In this document: piece by piece, positions 6,847-13,800 of the stretch
Layout of the letters: each line of letters starts with the position of its first letter
Position numbering within the stretch: position 1 is the stretch's first letter
Source of the DNA: B18-G2 sp964432835
GTDB taxonomy: Archaea > Thermoplasmatota > E2 > DHVEG-1 > B18-G2
Length of the DNA stretch: 13,899 nucleotides
Reading direction: 5' to 3'
Assembly: GCA_964432835.1 (NCBI GenBank)
Contig: CAYSPA010000026.1
Coordinates: forward strand, 1 to 13,899
Translations under genes and position numbers: made by a program
Notes under the pieces: generated by a model
What the model saw: the letters and a program-made list of their open reading frames with translations, nothing else
Told to the model about the DNA's origin: nothing
The model's database searches: none

Positions 6847-7425
6847 ATGGAGATACAGGCGCTCAGGGAAAAGGCAAAAAAACTAAAAGAAAGTGGACTC
6901 AACGCATATGAGATAGCATCAGAGATGAATATTGCGGAAGAGACGGTGGAGTGGCTACTCAGCAAAGAGGAAAAAGAGAAACCGGGCAAGGACGTGAAGA
7001 TCGGATGGAGATCGATAGGAGTGTATCCATCAAGGATCAGATATATCGCAAGCGCCATGGCGGATATCATACTGGAAGAGGCAGAGAATAGAGAATTCGA
7101 TGTGGATACAATAATTGGCATAGCCATAAACGGCATACCATATGCAACCTTCATAGCGGAAGAACTCGACCTAGAGCTTGCTATTTTTAGACCTCATACC
7201 GAAAAAGTTGGGGTATTCAGTTCGAATTATGCTGGACTCAAGAATAAAAATGCGGTAATCGTAGATGATGTTATAGGAAGCGGAAAGACCATGAGGAAGG
7301 CAATAACTGCTACAAAAAAGGAGGGTGGAAATCCGGTTTTATGTGTGACTCTTGTCAATAAGAGAGCCCAGAATGATGTTGAGGGTGTTCCACTGAGAGC
7401 ACTGATACGGACGAGGGTTATCTAA
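6847..7425 (+). CDS. gfcR: GfcR-like regulator (HTH + phosphoribosyltransferase domain)
   Basis: Protein of 192 residues with an N-terminal helix-turn-helix (about 5-40: EKAKKLKESGLNAYEIASEM, then AEETVEWLLS) joined to a type I phosphoribosyltransferase domain. The PRPP-binding loop is VIVDDVIGSGKT (137-148), and IIGIAINGIP (89-98) is the usual second strand-loop. This architecture is often labelled orotate phosphoribosyltransferase-like. In Haloferax volcanii the homologue GfcR is a transcription activator of sugar-degradation genes such as GAPDH and pyruvate kinase. Here gap and pgk lie about 3 kb downstream on the same strand, which fits that role. The DNA-binding domain makes a pure pyrimidine-synthesis enzyme unlikely. 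Start supported by GGTGA at 6836-6840, 6 bases before the ATG. The stop is 10 bases before lysS. Confidence 0.8.
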   Translation: MEIQALREKAKKLKESGLNAYEIASEMNIAEETVEWLLSKEEKEKPGKDVKIGWRSIGVYPSRIRYIASAMADIILEEAENREFDVDTIIGIAINGIPYATFIAEELDLELAIFRPHTEKVGVFSSNYAGLKNKNAVIVDDVIGSGKTMRKAITATKKEGGNPVLCVTLVNKRAQNDVEGVPLRALIRTRVI

Positions 7426-7435
7426 AGGAGATATC

Positions 7436-8992
7436 ATGCACTGGGCTGATGTTCTGGCCTCTCAATTTGAGGAAGACAGGAAGCATGTTATAGCCACAGG
7501 TATAACTCCATCGGGTCCCATCCATATAGGCAATATGAGAGAAGTGCTTACAGCAGATGCTGTCTACAGAGCTGCTATTGATAGAGGACTGGATGCGGAA
7601 CTCATCTACGTTGCGGATGATTTTGACCAGCTCCGAAGAGTCTATCCGTTCTTGCCTTCGAGCTACGAGAAATTTGTGGGAATGCCACTTTCGGAGATCC
7701 CGTGTCCGTGCGGAGATCACAAAAGCTACGCAGACCACTATCTCGAGAATTTTCTCAACTGTCTGGACGAGATAGGTGTAAAGCCCACAGTTTACCGCGC
7801 CTCGTTGCTGTACAAGGAAGGAAAATACAGCGAGTACATTCAGATAGCGATGAAGAGAAGCAAGGATATAAAAGAAATCATAGAGACCATATCCGGGAGA
7901 GAACTCCCAAAAAACTGGATACCTCTCAATATCATGTGTGAAAACTGTAAGAAACTGACAACCACTTCTCCGCTCATGTATCAGTATCCAAAGATAGAGT
8001 ATAAATGTTCATCCTGCGGATATGAGGGAGAGGTCGATATAAGGAAAGGAGGAATTGGAAAACTTCCGTGGAGGGTTGACTGGCCTGCAAGATGGAAGAT
8101 GTTAGGCGTAACTTTTGAACCGTTTGGTAAAGACCATGCTGCAGCGGGAAGCTCGTGGGACACCGGAAAGGTTATATCCGAGAAGATTTTCAACTATCCT
8201 CCTCCACATCATGTTGTCTACGAATTTATTCAACTGAAGGGAAAAGGAGCGATGCACAGTTCAAAGGGAACAGCAGTAAGTGCCGAGGAGATGCTTAAAA
8301 TGACGCCGCCGGAGGTTCTCAGATTCCTGATAATGAAGAATAAACCCTCAAAGCACATAGATTTCGACCCCGGTCTCGGTCTGCTGGACTTGGTGGATGA
8401 GTACGACGAAGAGGAGAGAGTGTATTTTGGTGTTGAGGAGGAGAAAAAGGGTATGAAGGATTTGAGGAGGGTCTATGAGTTATCCCAGCCCTATAAGATA
8501 CCTGAAAAGCTTCCCCTTCAGGTGCCGTATCGTCATCTTGCAACCATAGTTCAGATATCGAGGGACTGGGAAAAGATACTGGAAATATTGAGAAGAACGG
8601 GACAGATAAAAGAAAAACTCGACAAGGATGATGAGGAAAGACTCAAAAGTAGAGTCAAGCACGTCATCTACTGGCTTGATAACTTTGCTCCAGACATTAT
8701 AAAATTCAGTTTGCGGGAAACATTGCCAGATATAAAACTCGATGACAAGCAGAAGGAATTTCTCAAGGCGTATCTCGATCTGATACTGTCTGGAGAGTGG
8801 AAGGCCGAAGTGCTTCATGAAAACGTGTACACCGCATCAAAACAATCCGGTATAAATCCAAAGAATGGCTTCAAGATAATGTATAGGATTCTCTTGGATA
8901 AAGAATCGGGACCGAGACTCGGTTATTTCCTCACAACCCTTGGAAAAGATTTTGTCGTCAGGAGAATAAAAGAAGCGATAGAGAGGGCATGA
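7436..8992 (+). CDS. lysS: Lysyl-tRNA synthetase, class I
   Basis: Charges tRNA-Lys with lysine in the cytoplasm. This is the class I enzyme found in most archaea and some bacteria, unrelated to the class II LysRS of most bacteria and eukaryotes. The ATP-binding HIGH motif is HIGN (30-33) in TPSGPIHIGN, and the KMSKS-equivalent is HSSKGT (274-279). Paired cysteines CPCGDH (90-95) and a zinc-ribbon-like CENC...CSSC (168-171 and 191-194) are as expected. The C-terminal helical anticodon-binding region is complete, and 518 residues is a normal length. AAGGAG at 7425-7430 gives a strong ribosome site 5 bases before the ATG, and the gene follows gfcR after 10 bases. The last codons overlap the next start as ATGA, implying coupled translation with e-mtaB. 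Confidence 0.96.
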   Translation: MHWADVLASQFEEDRKHVIATGITPSGPIHIGNMREVLTADAVYRAAIDRGLDAELIYVADDFDQLRRVYPFLPSSYEKFVGMPLSEIPCPCGDHKSYADHYLENFLNCLDEIGVKPTVYRASLLYKEGKYSEYIQIAMKRSKDIKEIIETISGRELPKNWIPLNIMCENCKKLTTTSPLMYQYPKIEYKCSSCGYEGEVDIRKGGIGKLPWRVDWPARWKMLGVTFEPFGKDHAAAGSSWDTGKVISEKIFNYPPPHHVVYEFIQLKGKGAMHSSKGTAVSAEEMLKMTPPEVLRFLIMKNKPSKHIDFDPGLGLLDLVDEYDEEERVYFGVEEEKKGMKDLRRVYELSQPYKIPEKLPLQVPYRHLATIVQISRDWEKILEILRRTGQIKEKLDKDDEERLKSRVKHVIYWLDNFAPDIIKFSLRETLPDIKLDDKQKEFLKAYLDLILSGEWKAEVLHENVYTASKQSGINPKNGFKIMYRILLDKESGPRLGYFLTTLGKDFVVRRIKEAIERA

Positions 8993-10239
8993 GATTTTAT
9001 ATAGAAACATATGGATGTACAGCAAACAGAAGCGATGAGAGCATAATCAAGGGTATCCTGACATCAAAAGGGATGGGTATGGCAGAAAAACCCGAGGTTG
9101 CCGACGTTTCAATTATTCTCACCTGCACCGTGATCGGCACGACGGAGCAGAGAATGCTCAACCGGATAAGGAAACTTTACAACAGCTCCAGAAAGCTCAT
9201 CGTCTCTGGATGCATGGCCAGTGTTCAGCCAGATTTGATAAAAAGGGTTGCGCCGGCGGCGGAAATCCTGCCGCCCGACAGGATAGGACAGATATATGAG
9301 GTTATAGTTGGAAAGAAGGTAGAGGAAAGAAGGATTTCCAAAACATCATTACCGAGATGCTTCGACGATATAAGAGCGCCCATCTCTATAGCGGAAGGCT
9401 GTATCTTTTCATGTTCGTATTGTATTACATGCAAGGCGAGGGGTAAACTGGTCAGTTATCCAAGAGAGGAGATAGTTTCAACGGTCAGGGATGCTCTGAG
9501 GGGAGGGGCAAAGGAAATACAGCTGACATCACAGGACCTCGCTTCCTATGGTGTGGATAAAGGGTGGAGCCTTCTCGAACTGGTTAAGGATATTGCTTCC
9601 CTTGAAGACGAGTTTATGATACGGCTGGGGATGATGAATCCGGCAAGTGTGAAGAAAAGGATAGAGGAAATCGTATCCCTTTACACTTTTGACAAGGTCT
9701 ACAAATTTCTGCATCTTCCGGTACAATCGGGAGATAATGAGATACTGAAAAAGATGAAGAGAGGATACACGGTCGAAGAGTTTGCGGAAATGGTTGATAT
9801 TTTCAGATCGGAGTATCCAGATATCACTTTAGCAACTGATATCATAGTGGCCTTTCCTGGGGAGAGTGAGGAGAGCTTTCAGAAAACTGTGAACCTCATT
9901 AAGGAGATCGAACCGGATGTAACAAACATAACGAGGTTTTCTCCGAGACCATTCACAGAAGCGAAGCGCATGAAAGAAAGAGTTCCGACAGATATTGCCA
10001 AGGAGAGATCCAGATATCTCTCAAAATTATGTGAAAGCATCTCTCTTAAAATTAATAAAAAATACATCGGTAAAAAATACAGAGCCCTGACGATCGAGAG
10101 GGGAAAAAATTCCACGATTGTTGCGAGAACAACCAATTACAAACCGGTTGTACTCATGGAGAAAATCGATATAGGTAAATTCGTCGATGTTGAGATAACA
10201 GGATGCAGTGTAACTCATCTTGTCGGAAAGCTTATATAG
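8989..10239 (+). CDS. tRNA t6A37 methylthiotransferase (archaeal e-MtaB/CDKAL1-like)
   Basis: Radical SAM methylthiotransferase predicted to convert t6A at position 37 to ms2t6A in ANN-decoding tRNAs, chiefly tRNA-Lys. Domain order is standard for the family. The N-terminal UPF0004 domain binds one 4Fe-4S cluster through C10 (ETYGCTANRSD), C46 (ILTCTV) and C75 (VSGCMAS). The radical SAM core has C138, C142 and C145 (AEGCIFSCSYC). A TRAM domain closes the protein (about 350-416). An extra cysteine, C148, follows the SAM-cluster triad before the conserved KARGKLVSYP. Length 416 is normal. The start codon shares ATGA with the lysS stop, so the two are translationally coupled, which makes sense if both act on tRNA-Lys. 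The last codons carry the gap promoter. Confidence 0.88.
   Translation: MRFYIETYGCTANRSDESIIKGILTSKGMGMAEKPEVADVSIILTCTVIGTTEQRMLNRIRKLYNSSRKLIVSGCMASVQPDLIKRVAPAAEILPPDRIGQIYEVIVGKKVEERRISKTSLPRCFDDIRAPISIAEGCIFSCSYCITCKARGKLVSYPREEIVSTVRDALRGGAKEIQLTSQDLASYGVDKGWSLLELVKDIASLEDEFMIRLGMMNPASVKKRIEEIVSLYTFDKVYKFLHLPVQSGDNEILKKMKRGYTVEEFAEMVDIFRSEYPDITLATDIIVAFPGESEESFQKTVNLIKEIEPDVTNITRFSPRPFTEAKRMKERVPTDIAKERSRYLSKLCESISLKINKKYIGKKYRALTIERGKNSTIVARTTNYKPVVLMEKIDIGKFVDVEITGCSVTHLVGKLI
10224..10238 (+). promoter_or_regulatory. gap-pgk promoter inside the end of e-mtaB
   Basis: CGGAAAGC (BRE-like) runs directly into TTATATA (10232-10238), overlapping the last codons and stop of e-mtaB. The TATA centre predicts transcription from about 10262, just at the GAPDH ribosome site. 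This suggests that gap-pgk is controlled separately from the gfcR-lysS-mtaB unit upstream. Confidence 0.6.
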
Positions 10240-10251
10240 AAAGTACTCTAT
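10236..10251. repeat. Short inverted repeat on the gap TATA box
   Basis: ATAGA (10236-10240) and TCTAT (10247-10251) form a 5-base inverted repeat around a 6-base spacer that includes part of a palindromic AGTACT. It overlaps the 3' edge of the TATA box and the space before the predicted transcription start, where a repressor operator would sit. Arms this short also arise by chance. Confidence 0.25.
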
Positions 10252-10260
10252 GAGCGTATT

Positions 10261-10267
10261 GGAGGTG
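10261..10267 (+). promoter_or_regulatory. Ribosome binding site deciding the GTG start of gap
   Basis: GGAGGTG lies 8 bases before the GTG at 10276. It supports that GTG over the TTG three bases later, and there is no in-frame ATG near the conserved N-terminus. Confidence 0.65.
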
Positions 10268-10275
10268 GATGGGAA

Positions 10276-11349
10276 GTGTTGAGGGTTGCGATAAATGGAT
10301 TCGGCAGGATAGGTAGAAATGTATTGAGAGCAGCTTTTCAGCATAAGGACTATGGGAAAAACTTCGAAATTGTGGCGATAAACGACCTTGGAGATCCACA
10401 TACGCTCGCGTATCTGTTGAAATATGACTCTATCTATGGCAGATTTCCGGGAACGGTGGAACCCAGAGATGACGGGATAATGGTTAACGGCAAATTCATA
10501 AGGATATTTTCAAAATTGAATCCATCATCTCTCGAATGGAGAAATATGGACATCGATGTCGTTATAGAATCGACGGGTGTCTTCAGGAACAGGGAAGGGG
10601 CATCAAAACACCTCTATGCCGGAGCAAAGAAAGTGATTATATCGGCTCCATCCCCAGACCCCGATGTGACAATCGTTCTTGGAGTAAATGAGCATATTTA
10701 TGACCCGGATAAACACCACATAATCTCCATGGCATCGTGTACGACAAACAGTCTCGCTCCACCGCTCAAAGTATTAAACGACAATTTTGGAGTGAGCAAA
10801 GGTTTTATGACAACCGTTCATGCGTATACTGGAGATCAAAGAATTCTCGACTTTCCGCATAAAGATCTAAGGAGGGCGAGGGCAGCCGCAGTTTCGATTG
10901 TTCCAACCACAACGGGAGCAGCCAAAGCCATAGGTAAGGTCATTCCGGAACTCGATGGGAAGATGAACGGAATGGCCATGAGAGTACCTGTTCCCGATGG
11001 TTCTGTTACAGACATAACGTGTATACTTAATACGAATGTCACCAGGGATGAGATAAACAATCTATTCAGGGATTGCGCGAGAGGAGTTCTGAGAGGCGTG
11101 ATGGATTATACAGAGGATCCAATCGTATCAAGAGATATAATAGGAAATCCACACTCTGCCATAATAGACGGTCTCAGCACAATGGTCATACCGGAGAACG
11201 GTGGAAACAGAGGAAACATGGTTAAGGTACTGTCATGGTATGATAACGAGTGGGGCTATTCCTGTAGACTCGTTGACCTCGTAAACTTCATGTACACCGG
11301 AAGGAGAGAACCGGGGATAGAGGTTCAGACCGTCATGGCGACAACATAA
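10276..11349 (+). CDS. gap: Glyceraldehyde-3-phosphate dehydrogenase, class I (bacterial/eukaryal type)
   Basis: Oxidises glyceraldehyde 3-phosphate to 1,3-bisphosphoglycerate with NAD(P) and phosphate; the next enzyme, PGK, is encoded downstream. This is the class I form: RVAINGFGRIGRN at the N-terminus, catalytic C155 in SCTTN, H182 in TVHAYTGDQR, the HKDLRRARAAAVSIVPTTTGAAKAI block (about 195-219), R236 in GMAMRVP, and WYDNEWGYS near the C-terminus. Most archaea instead carry the distant class II enzyme with an SCNTT motif, so this gene was probably acquired from bacteria or haloarchaea at some time. NDLGDP at 36-41 resembles the NAD-preferring loop. At 357 residues it is slightly long, from about 15 extra C-terminal residues. 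Starts with GTG behind GGAGGTG and ends TAATAA. PGK follows after 37 bases. Confidence 0.95.
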   Translation: MLRVAINGFGRIGRNVLRAAFQHKDYGKNFEIVAINDLGDPHTLAYLLKYDSIYGRFPGTVEPRDDGIMVNGKFIRIFSKLNPSSLEWRNMDIDVVIESTGVFRNREGASKHLYAGAKKVIISAPSPDPDVTIVLGVNEHIYDPDKHHIISMASCTTNSLAPPLKVLNDNFGVSKGFMTTVHAYTGDQRILDFPHKDLRRARAAAVSIVPTTTGAAKAIGKVIPELDGKMNGMAMRVPVPDGSVTDITCILNTNVTRDEINNLFRDCARGVLRGVMDYTEDPIVSRDIIGNPHSAIIDGLSTMVIPENGGNRGNMVKVLSWYDNEWGYSCRLVDLVNFMYTGRREPGIEVQTVMATT

Positions 11350-11373
11350 TAACCACCTTCTTCATTCTATTTT

Positions 11374-11381
11374 GGAGGAGG
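11374..11381 (+). promoter_or_regulatory. Ribosome binding site deciding the pgk start
   Basis: GGAGGAGG stands 5 bases before the ATG at 11387. The frame can be read from a TTG at 11372, but that codon overlaps the ribosome site itself, so 11387 is the start. Confidence 0.8.
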
Positions 11382-11386
11382 ATATT

Positions 11387-12604
11387 ATGGTGGATTTCAA
11401 CACCCTGGATGATTTTGATTTCGAGGGAAAAACGGTTTTGCTGAGGGTAGATTTTAATCTTCCGCTGGACAAAGAGACCCTAGATATTTTAGATACAACC
11501 AGAATGAAGAGAACTCTTCCCACCATAAAAGAGCTGATCGAGAAAAATGCAAAAGTTGTAATTCTCGCTCATCAGGGCAGACCTGGAAGCTGGGATTTCA
11601 TTTCCCTGGATAAACATGCGGAGGCTCTATCAGAGCTGCTCGGTAAGGAGGTTAAGTTCGTTGATGATATTTGCGGTGAAAAGGCAATAGAAGCAATAAA
11701 ATCAATGAAGCCGGGAGACGTTCTTATGCTGGATAATGTAAGAAAACTGCCTTACGAGATGGAGAAGAAGAGCGCAGAAGAGCATGCAAAAACTGAGTTG
11801 GTGCAGAGATTATCGAAAGTGGCTGATGTATTCGTTAATGATGCATTCTCGGCAGCTCACAGAAAGCAATGCTCTCTGATAGGGTTTACCGCTGTTATGC
11901 CCTCCTGTGCCGGCAGATTGATGGAGAAAGAAGTTACGACTTTGGAAAAGGTGCTGAAGAATCCGGAAAGACCAAATGTTTTCATATTTGGAGGAGCGAA
12001 ATATTCTGATGTGGTGAAGACCATAGAGAGAACGCTTGATGAGGGGAAGGTTGATGGTGTGATACTTACGGGATTACCTGGGAATGCATTTTTGAAGGCA
12101 AAGGGTTATAATCTCGGGAAGGTCAATGAGGAAAATCTTGCTGAGGAGTGGAATGACGAGCTGGGAGAAAAGATGAAGGAGATAGTGGAGAAGCATGGAG
12201 ACAAGATTCATTTGCCTACAGATCTTGCTGTTGAGGAGGATGGAAAAAGAAAAGAGATAGGTATGGAAGACCTGCCAACAGAGTATCCGATTTACGATAT
12301 AGGTGAGAGAACGATCTCACGATTTGCAGAGATAGTGAGGAATGCAAAAACCATCTTTGTTTCGGGACCATGCGGTGTTTTTGAGAAGGATGAGTTTGAG
12401 AAAGGGACTAGGGAGTTGTTTAAGGCTGTTGCCGATAGCGATGCATTCAGTGTTGCCGGAGGAGGACATACAATCGCTGCGCTGGATAAGTTTGGTCTGC
12501 TGGAAAGGATAAGCCATGTGAGCACCGGCGGAGGCTCCTTAGAGAGATTCATGATGGGTGAGAAGTTACCAGTTATCGAGGCGTTGAAGGCTGCAAAAAG
12601 ATAA
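11387..12604 (+). CDS. pgk: Phosphoglycerate kinase, archaeal type
   Basis: Interconverts 1,3-bisphosphoglycerate plus ADP with 3-phosphoglycerate plus ATP, directly after GAPDH in glycolysis (or before it in gluconeogenesis). With the ATG start it has 405 residues, typical for archaea. The N-terminal substrate domain shows LLRVDFNLPLD (18-28), AHQGRPG (61-67), MLDNVR (114-119) and FVNDAFSAAHR (149-159). The C-terminal nucleotide domain shows GGAKYSD (202-208), SGPCGVFE (326-333) and the glycine loops VAGGGHT and VSTGGGS (356-362 and 378-384). Motifs such as AHQGRP rather than SHLGRP point to an archaeal enzyme, although the GAPDH beside it is of bacterial type. No separate promoter is seen in the 37 bases after gap, so the two are likely co-transcribed. 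tRNA-Ala follows 23 bases after the stop. Confidence 0.96.
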   Translation: MVDFNTLDDFDFEGKTVLLRVDFNLPLDKETLDILDTTRMKRTLPTIKELIEKNAKVVILAHQGRPGSWDFISLDKHAEALSELLGKEVKFVDDICGEKAIEAIKSMKPGDVLMLDNVRKLPYEMEKKSAEEHAKTELVQRLSKVADVFVNDAFSAAHRKQCSLIGFTAVMPSCAGRLMEKEVTTLEKVLKNPERPNVFIFGGAKYSDVVKTIERTLDEGKVDGVILTGLPGNAFLKAKGYNLGKVNEENLAEEWNDELGEKMKEIVEKHGDKIHLPTDLAVEEDGKRKEIGMEDLPTEYPIYDIGERTISRFAEIVRNAKTIFVSGPCGVFEKDEFEKGTRELFKAVADSDAFSVAGGGHTIAALDKFGLLERISHVSTGGGSLERFMMGEKLPVIEALKAAKR

Positions 12605-12627
12605 AAAGAGAAATCGATTTTCGGTTA

Positions 12628-12699
12628 GGGCCGGTAGATCAGGGGTAGATCGCTGGCTTCGCAAGCCAGAGGCCACGGGTTCAAATCCCGTCCGGTCCA
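12628..12699 (+). tRNA. tRNA-Ala (anticodon CGC)
   Basis: A 72-base gene that folds completely by hand. The acceptor stem is GGGCCGG with CCGGTCC, including the G3-U70 pair that identifies alanine. The D stem is GATC/GATC, the anticodon stem CTGGC/GCCAG around loop TTCGCAA (anticodon CGC at 12660-12662, reads GCG), the variable loop AGGCC, and the T stem ACGGG/CCCGT around TTCAAAT; the discriminator base is A. No intron, and the CCA end is not encoded. It begins 23 bases after the pgk stop, so it may be processed from the gap-pgk transcript or use the A+T-rich end of pgk as promoter. It is convergent with the nuclease gene. Confidence 0.97.
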
Positions 12700-12746
12700 T
12701 TAAATTTTACAGGAAAAGTTTGCTCGCTTGAGAGAAATCCGAGAAA

Positions 12747-12751
12747 TTTTT
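12747..12751 (+). terminator. Possible T-tract terminator after tRNA-Ala
   Basis: A run of five T residues about 50 bases after the tRNA, just before the convergent nuclease gene ends. Archaeal termination often uses such T tracts, but this one is short and there is no clear hairpin. Confidence 0.25.
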
Positions 12752-12754
12752 GCA

Positions 12755-13726
12755 TCAAATCTCTAATTCCAATTCAAGCATCCTCAGTAAATCTTCATAG
12801 AGGTACTCCTTTTCAACATCCAAAGAGTCAAAGGAGTATCTTACAGGTATGATTTTATTTTCTTGTACCTTCTTTTTAGGAAAGTCCCTAGCTATCAATA
12901 CCCCTCCAACAGTTTCTCCTTTAAATTCAGAAAGGTAACGGCCAAGTTGTTCAAAATCTCTCCTGACAGCTTTTCCAGTTTTAACTTCTACCAATAGATA
13001 ACTGTTTGAACCCAATGGATGTTTTAACTTTGAGAATATATCAACAAATCCTTCAGGAAGAGCTTTTTCACCCAAAATTTCAAATTCATCTGCATCATAT
13101 TTCCAACCAAAATGGGTCAATATCTCGTCAAGTTTCTCGATGAGTTTCTTTCTGATCAATGCTTGGAGTATCAATTCGTGAAAATAGAACTTCTCGGGAA
13201 TCTTTATCTTATCTTTTTTGAATACAACTTTCGGAATAAAAGTTTGAGCATTTAAGGTCAATCTTTCATGCATTCCACTAAATGATTCGCCCATGTTTGA
13301 TACATTGTAAAAGGTTACAGTGTCTGCCTGAAAATGGGTCTTGCGGTATCCTCCTCTCAAAAGCAGGTTTTCTGCAATATAAGCAAACTCGGGTCTAATC
13401 ATCGGCTCATCCAGTATCCTTTCCTGCTTTAAATACAGTCTAAAAGGAAAATAATACGTATTTCCTGACATCCTAAAAGTAACAGGTGGCCACGGTGGAA
13501 GATTTTCCGCATTCCTGTAAGCTACCTTTTTAACGACCCTATACAGATTCTTTACCCTTGCCCCATAAAGAAAAGAGATGTAGTCTCCCTCCTCGATGTC
13601 CAAGTAAGTCCATAGACCATTTATGCTATTTGTAAATCCCGCTAAAGCATATTTTACACATAGTTCAAGATTTTCACGATTTGAGACGGATATAAGGAAA
13701 TAGTTTGGTGATTTTTCCATACTCAT
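12755..13726 (-). CDS. EVE/PUA-like domain fused to a PD-(D/E)XK nuclease
   Basis: Predicted endonuclease of 323 residues in two parts. Residues about 8-140 resemble PUA-like EVE/YTH domains, which read modified bases: a strand NYFLISVSN, a Trp in INGLWTYL, then the EEGDYISFLYGARVKNLYRV pattern and the aromatic PPWPPVTF and YYFPFRL blocks. Residues about 178-300 form a NucS/RecB-like PD-(D/E)XK fold: the helix FYFHELILQALIRKKL, D229 in GFVDIF, E247 and K249 in LLVEVKTGKA, then Q260 and Y264 in DFEQLGRYL. Together these suggest cleavage of DNA (or RNA) with modified bases, as in type IV restriction. Leucine is written TTA/TTG in 18 of 39 codons here, against about 10 of 48 in lysS, and CAA exceeds CAG (4 to 2), hinting at transfer. 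It stands alone next to tRNA-Ala. The two ATGs at 13726 and 13720 are alternatives. Nuclease fold fairly sure; EVE assignment less so. Confidence 0.65.
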   Translation of the reverse strand: MSMEKSPNYFLISVSNRENLELCVKYALAGFTNSINGLWTYLDIEEGDYISFLYGARVKNLYRVVKKVAYRNAENLPPWPPVTFRMSGNTYYFPFRLYLKQERILDEPMIRPEFAYIAENLLLRGGYRKTHFQADTVTFYNVSNMGESFSGMHERLTLNAQTFIPKVVFKKDKIKIPEKFYFHELILQALIRKKLIEKLDEILTHFGWKYDADEFEILGEKALPEGFVDIFSKLKHPLGSNSYLLVEVKTGKAVRRDFEQLGRYLSEFKGETVGGVLIARDFPKKKVQENKIIPVRYSFDSLDVEKEYLYEDLLRMLELELEI

Positions 13727-13752
13727 CTCTTCATGACGAATAGACGACGACC

Positions 13753-13763
13753 CAAATAAAACT
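13753..13763 (-). promoter_or_regulatory. Possible nuclease promoter
   Basis: On the minus strand GTTTTATTTGGG offers a TATA-like core centred about 30 bases before the ATG at 13726, predicting a leader of only a few bases. The BRE is weak. Confidence 0.4.
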
Positions 13764-13778
13764 ATCTACCATCCATCA

Positions 13779-13800
13779 ACCAAATTCGGGACATTTTGGT
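13779..13800. repeat. Short inverted repeat upstream of the nuclease promoter
   Basis: ACCAAA (13779-13784) and TTTGGT (13795-13800) form 6-base arms around a 10-base spacer, about 17 bases upstream of the proposed TATA box. It could be an operator for the nuclease gene, or chance in A+T-rich DNA. The rest of this end, to 13899, is very A+T-rich and shows no gene. Confidence 0.2.

Noticed and set aside
6847..7425. Orotate phosphoribosyltransferase (pyrE) for pyrimidine synthesis
   Set aside because: The N-terminal helix-turn-helix and glycolytic neighbourhood fit the GfcR regulator group better, although the catalytic-type PRPP loop is intact.
10250..10282. Ten-codon frame (ATG AGC GTA...) running into the GAPDH start, possible leader peptide
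   Set aside because: The predicted transcription start (about 10262) lies after its ATG, and its body contains the gap ribosome site.
11372..11386. TTG start giving PGK five extra residues
   Set aside because: The TTG overlaps the strong GGAGGAGG ribosome site that serves the ATG at 11387.
12628..12762. tRNA 3' end as an att site of an integrated element
   Set aside because: No second copy of the tRNA 3' end was seen in the window and no integrase is present; the idea is kept only as a hotspot hypothesis.
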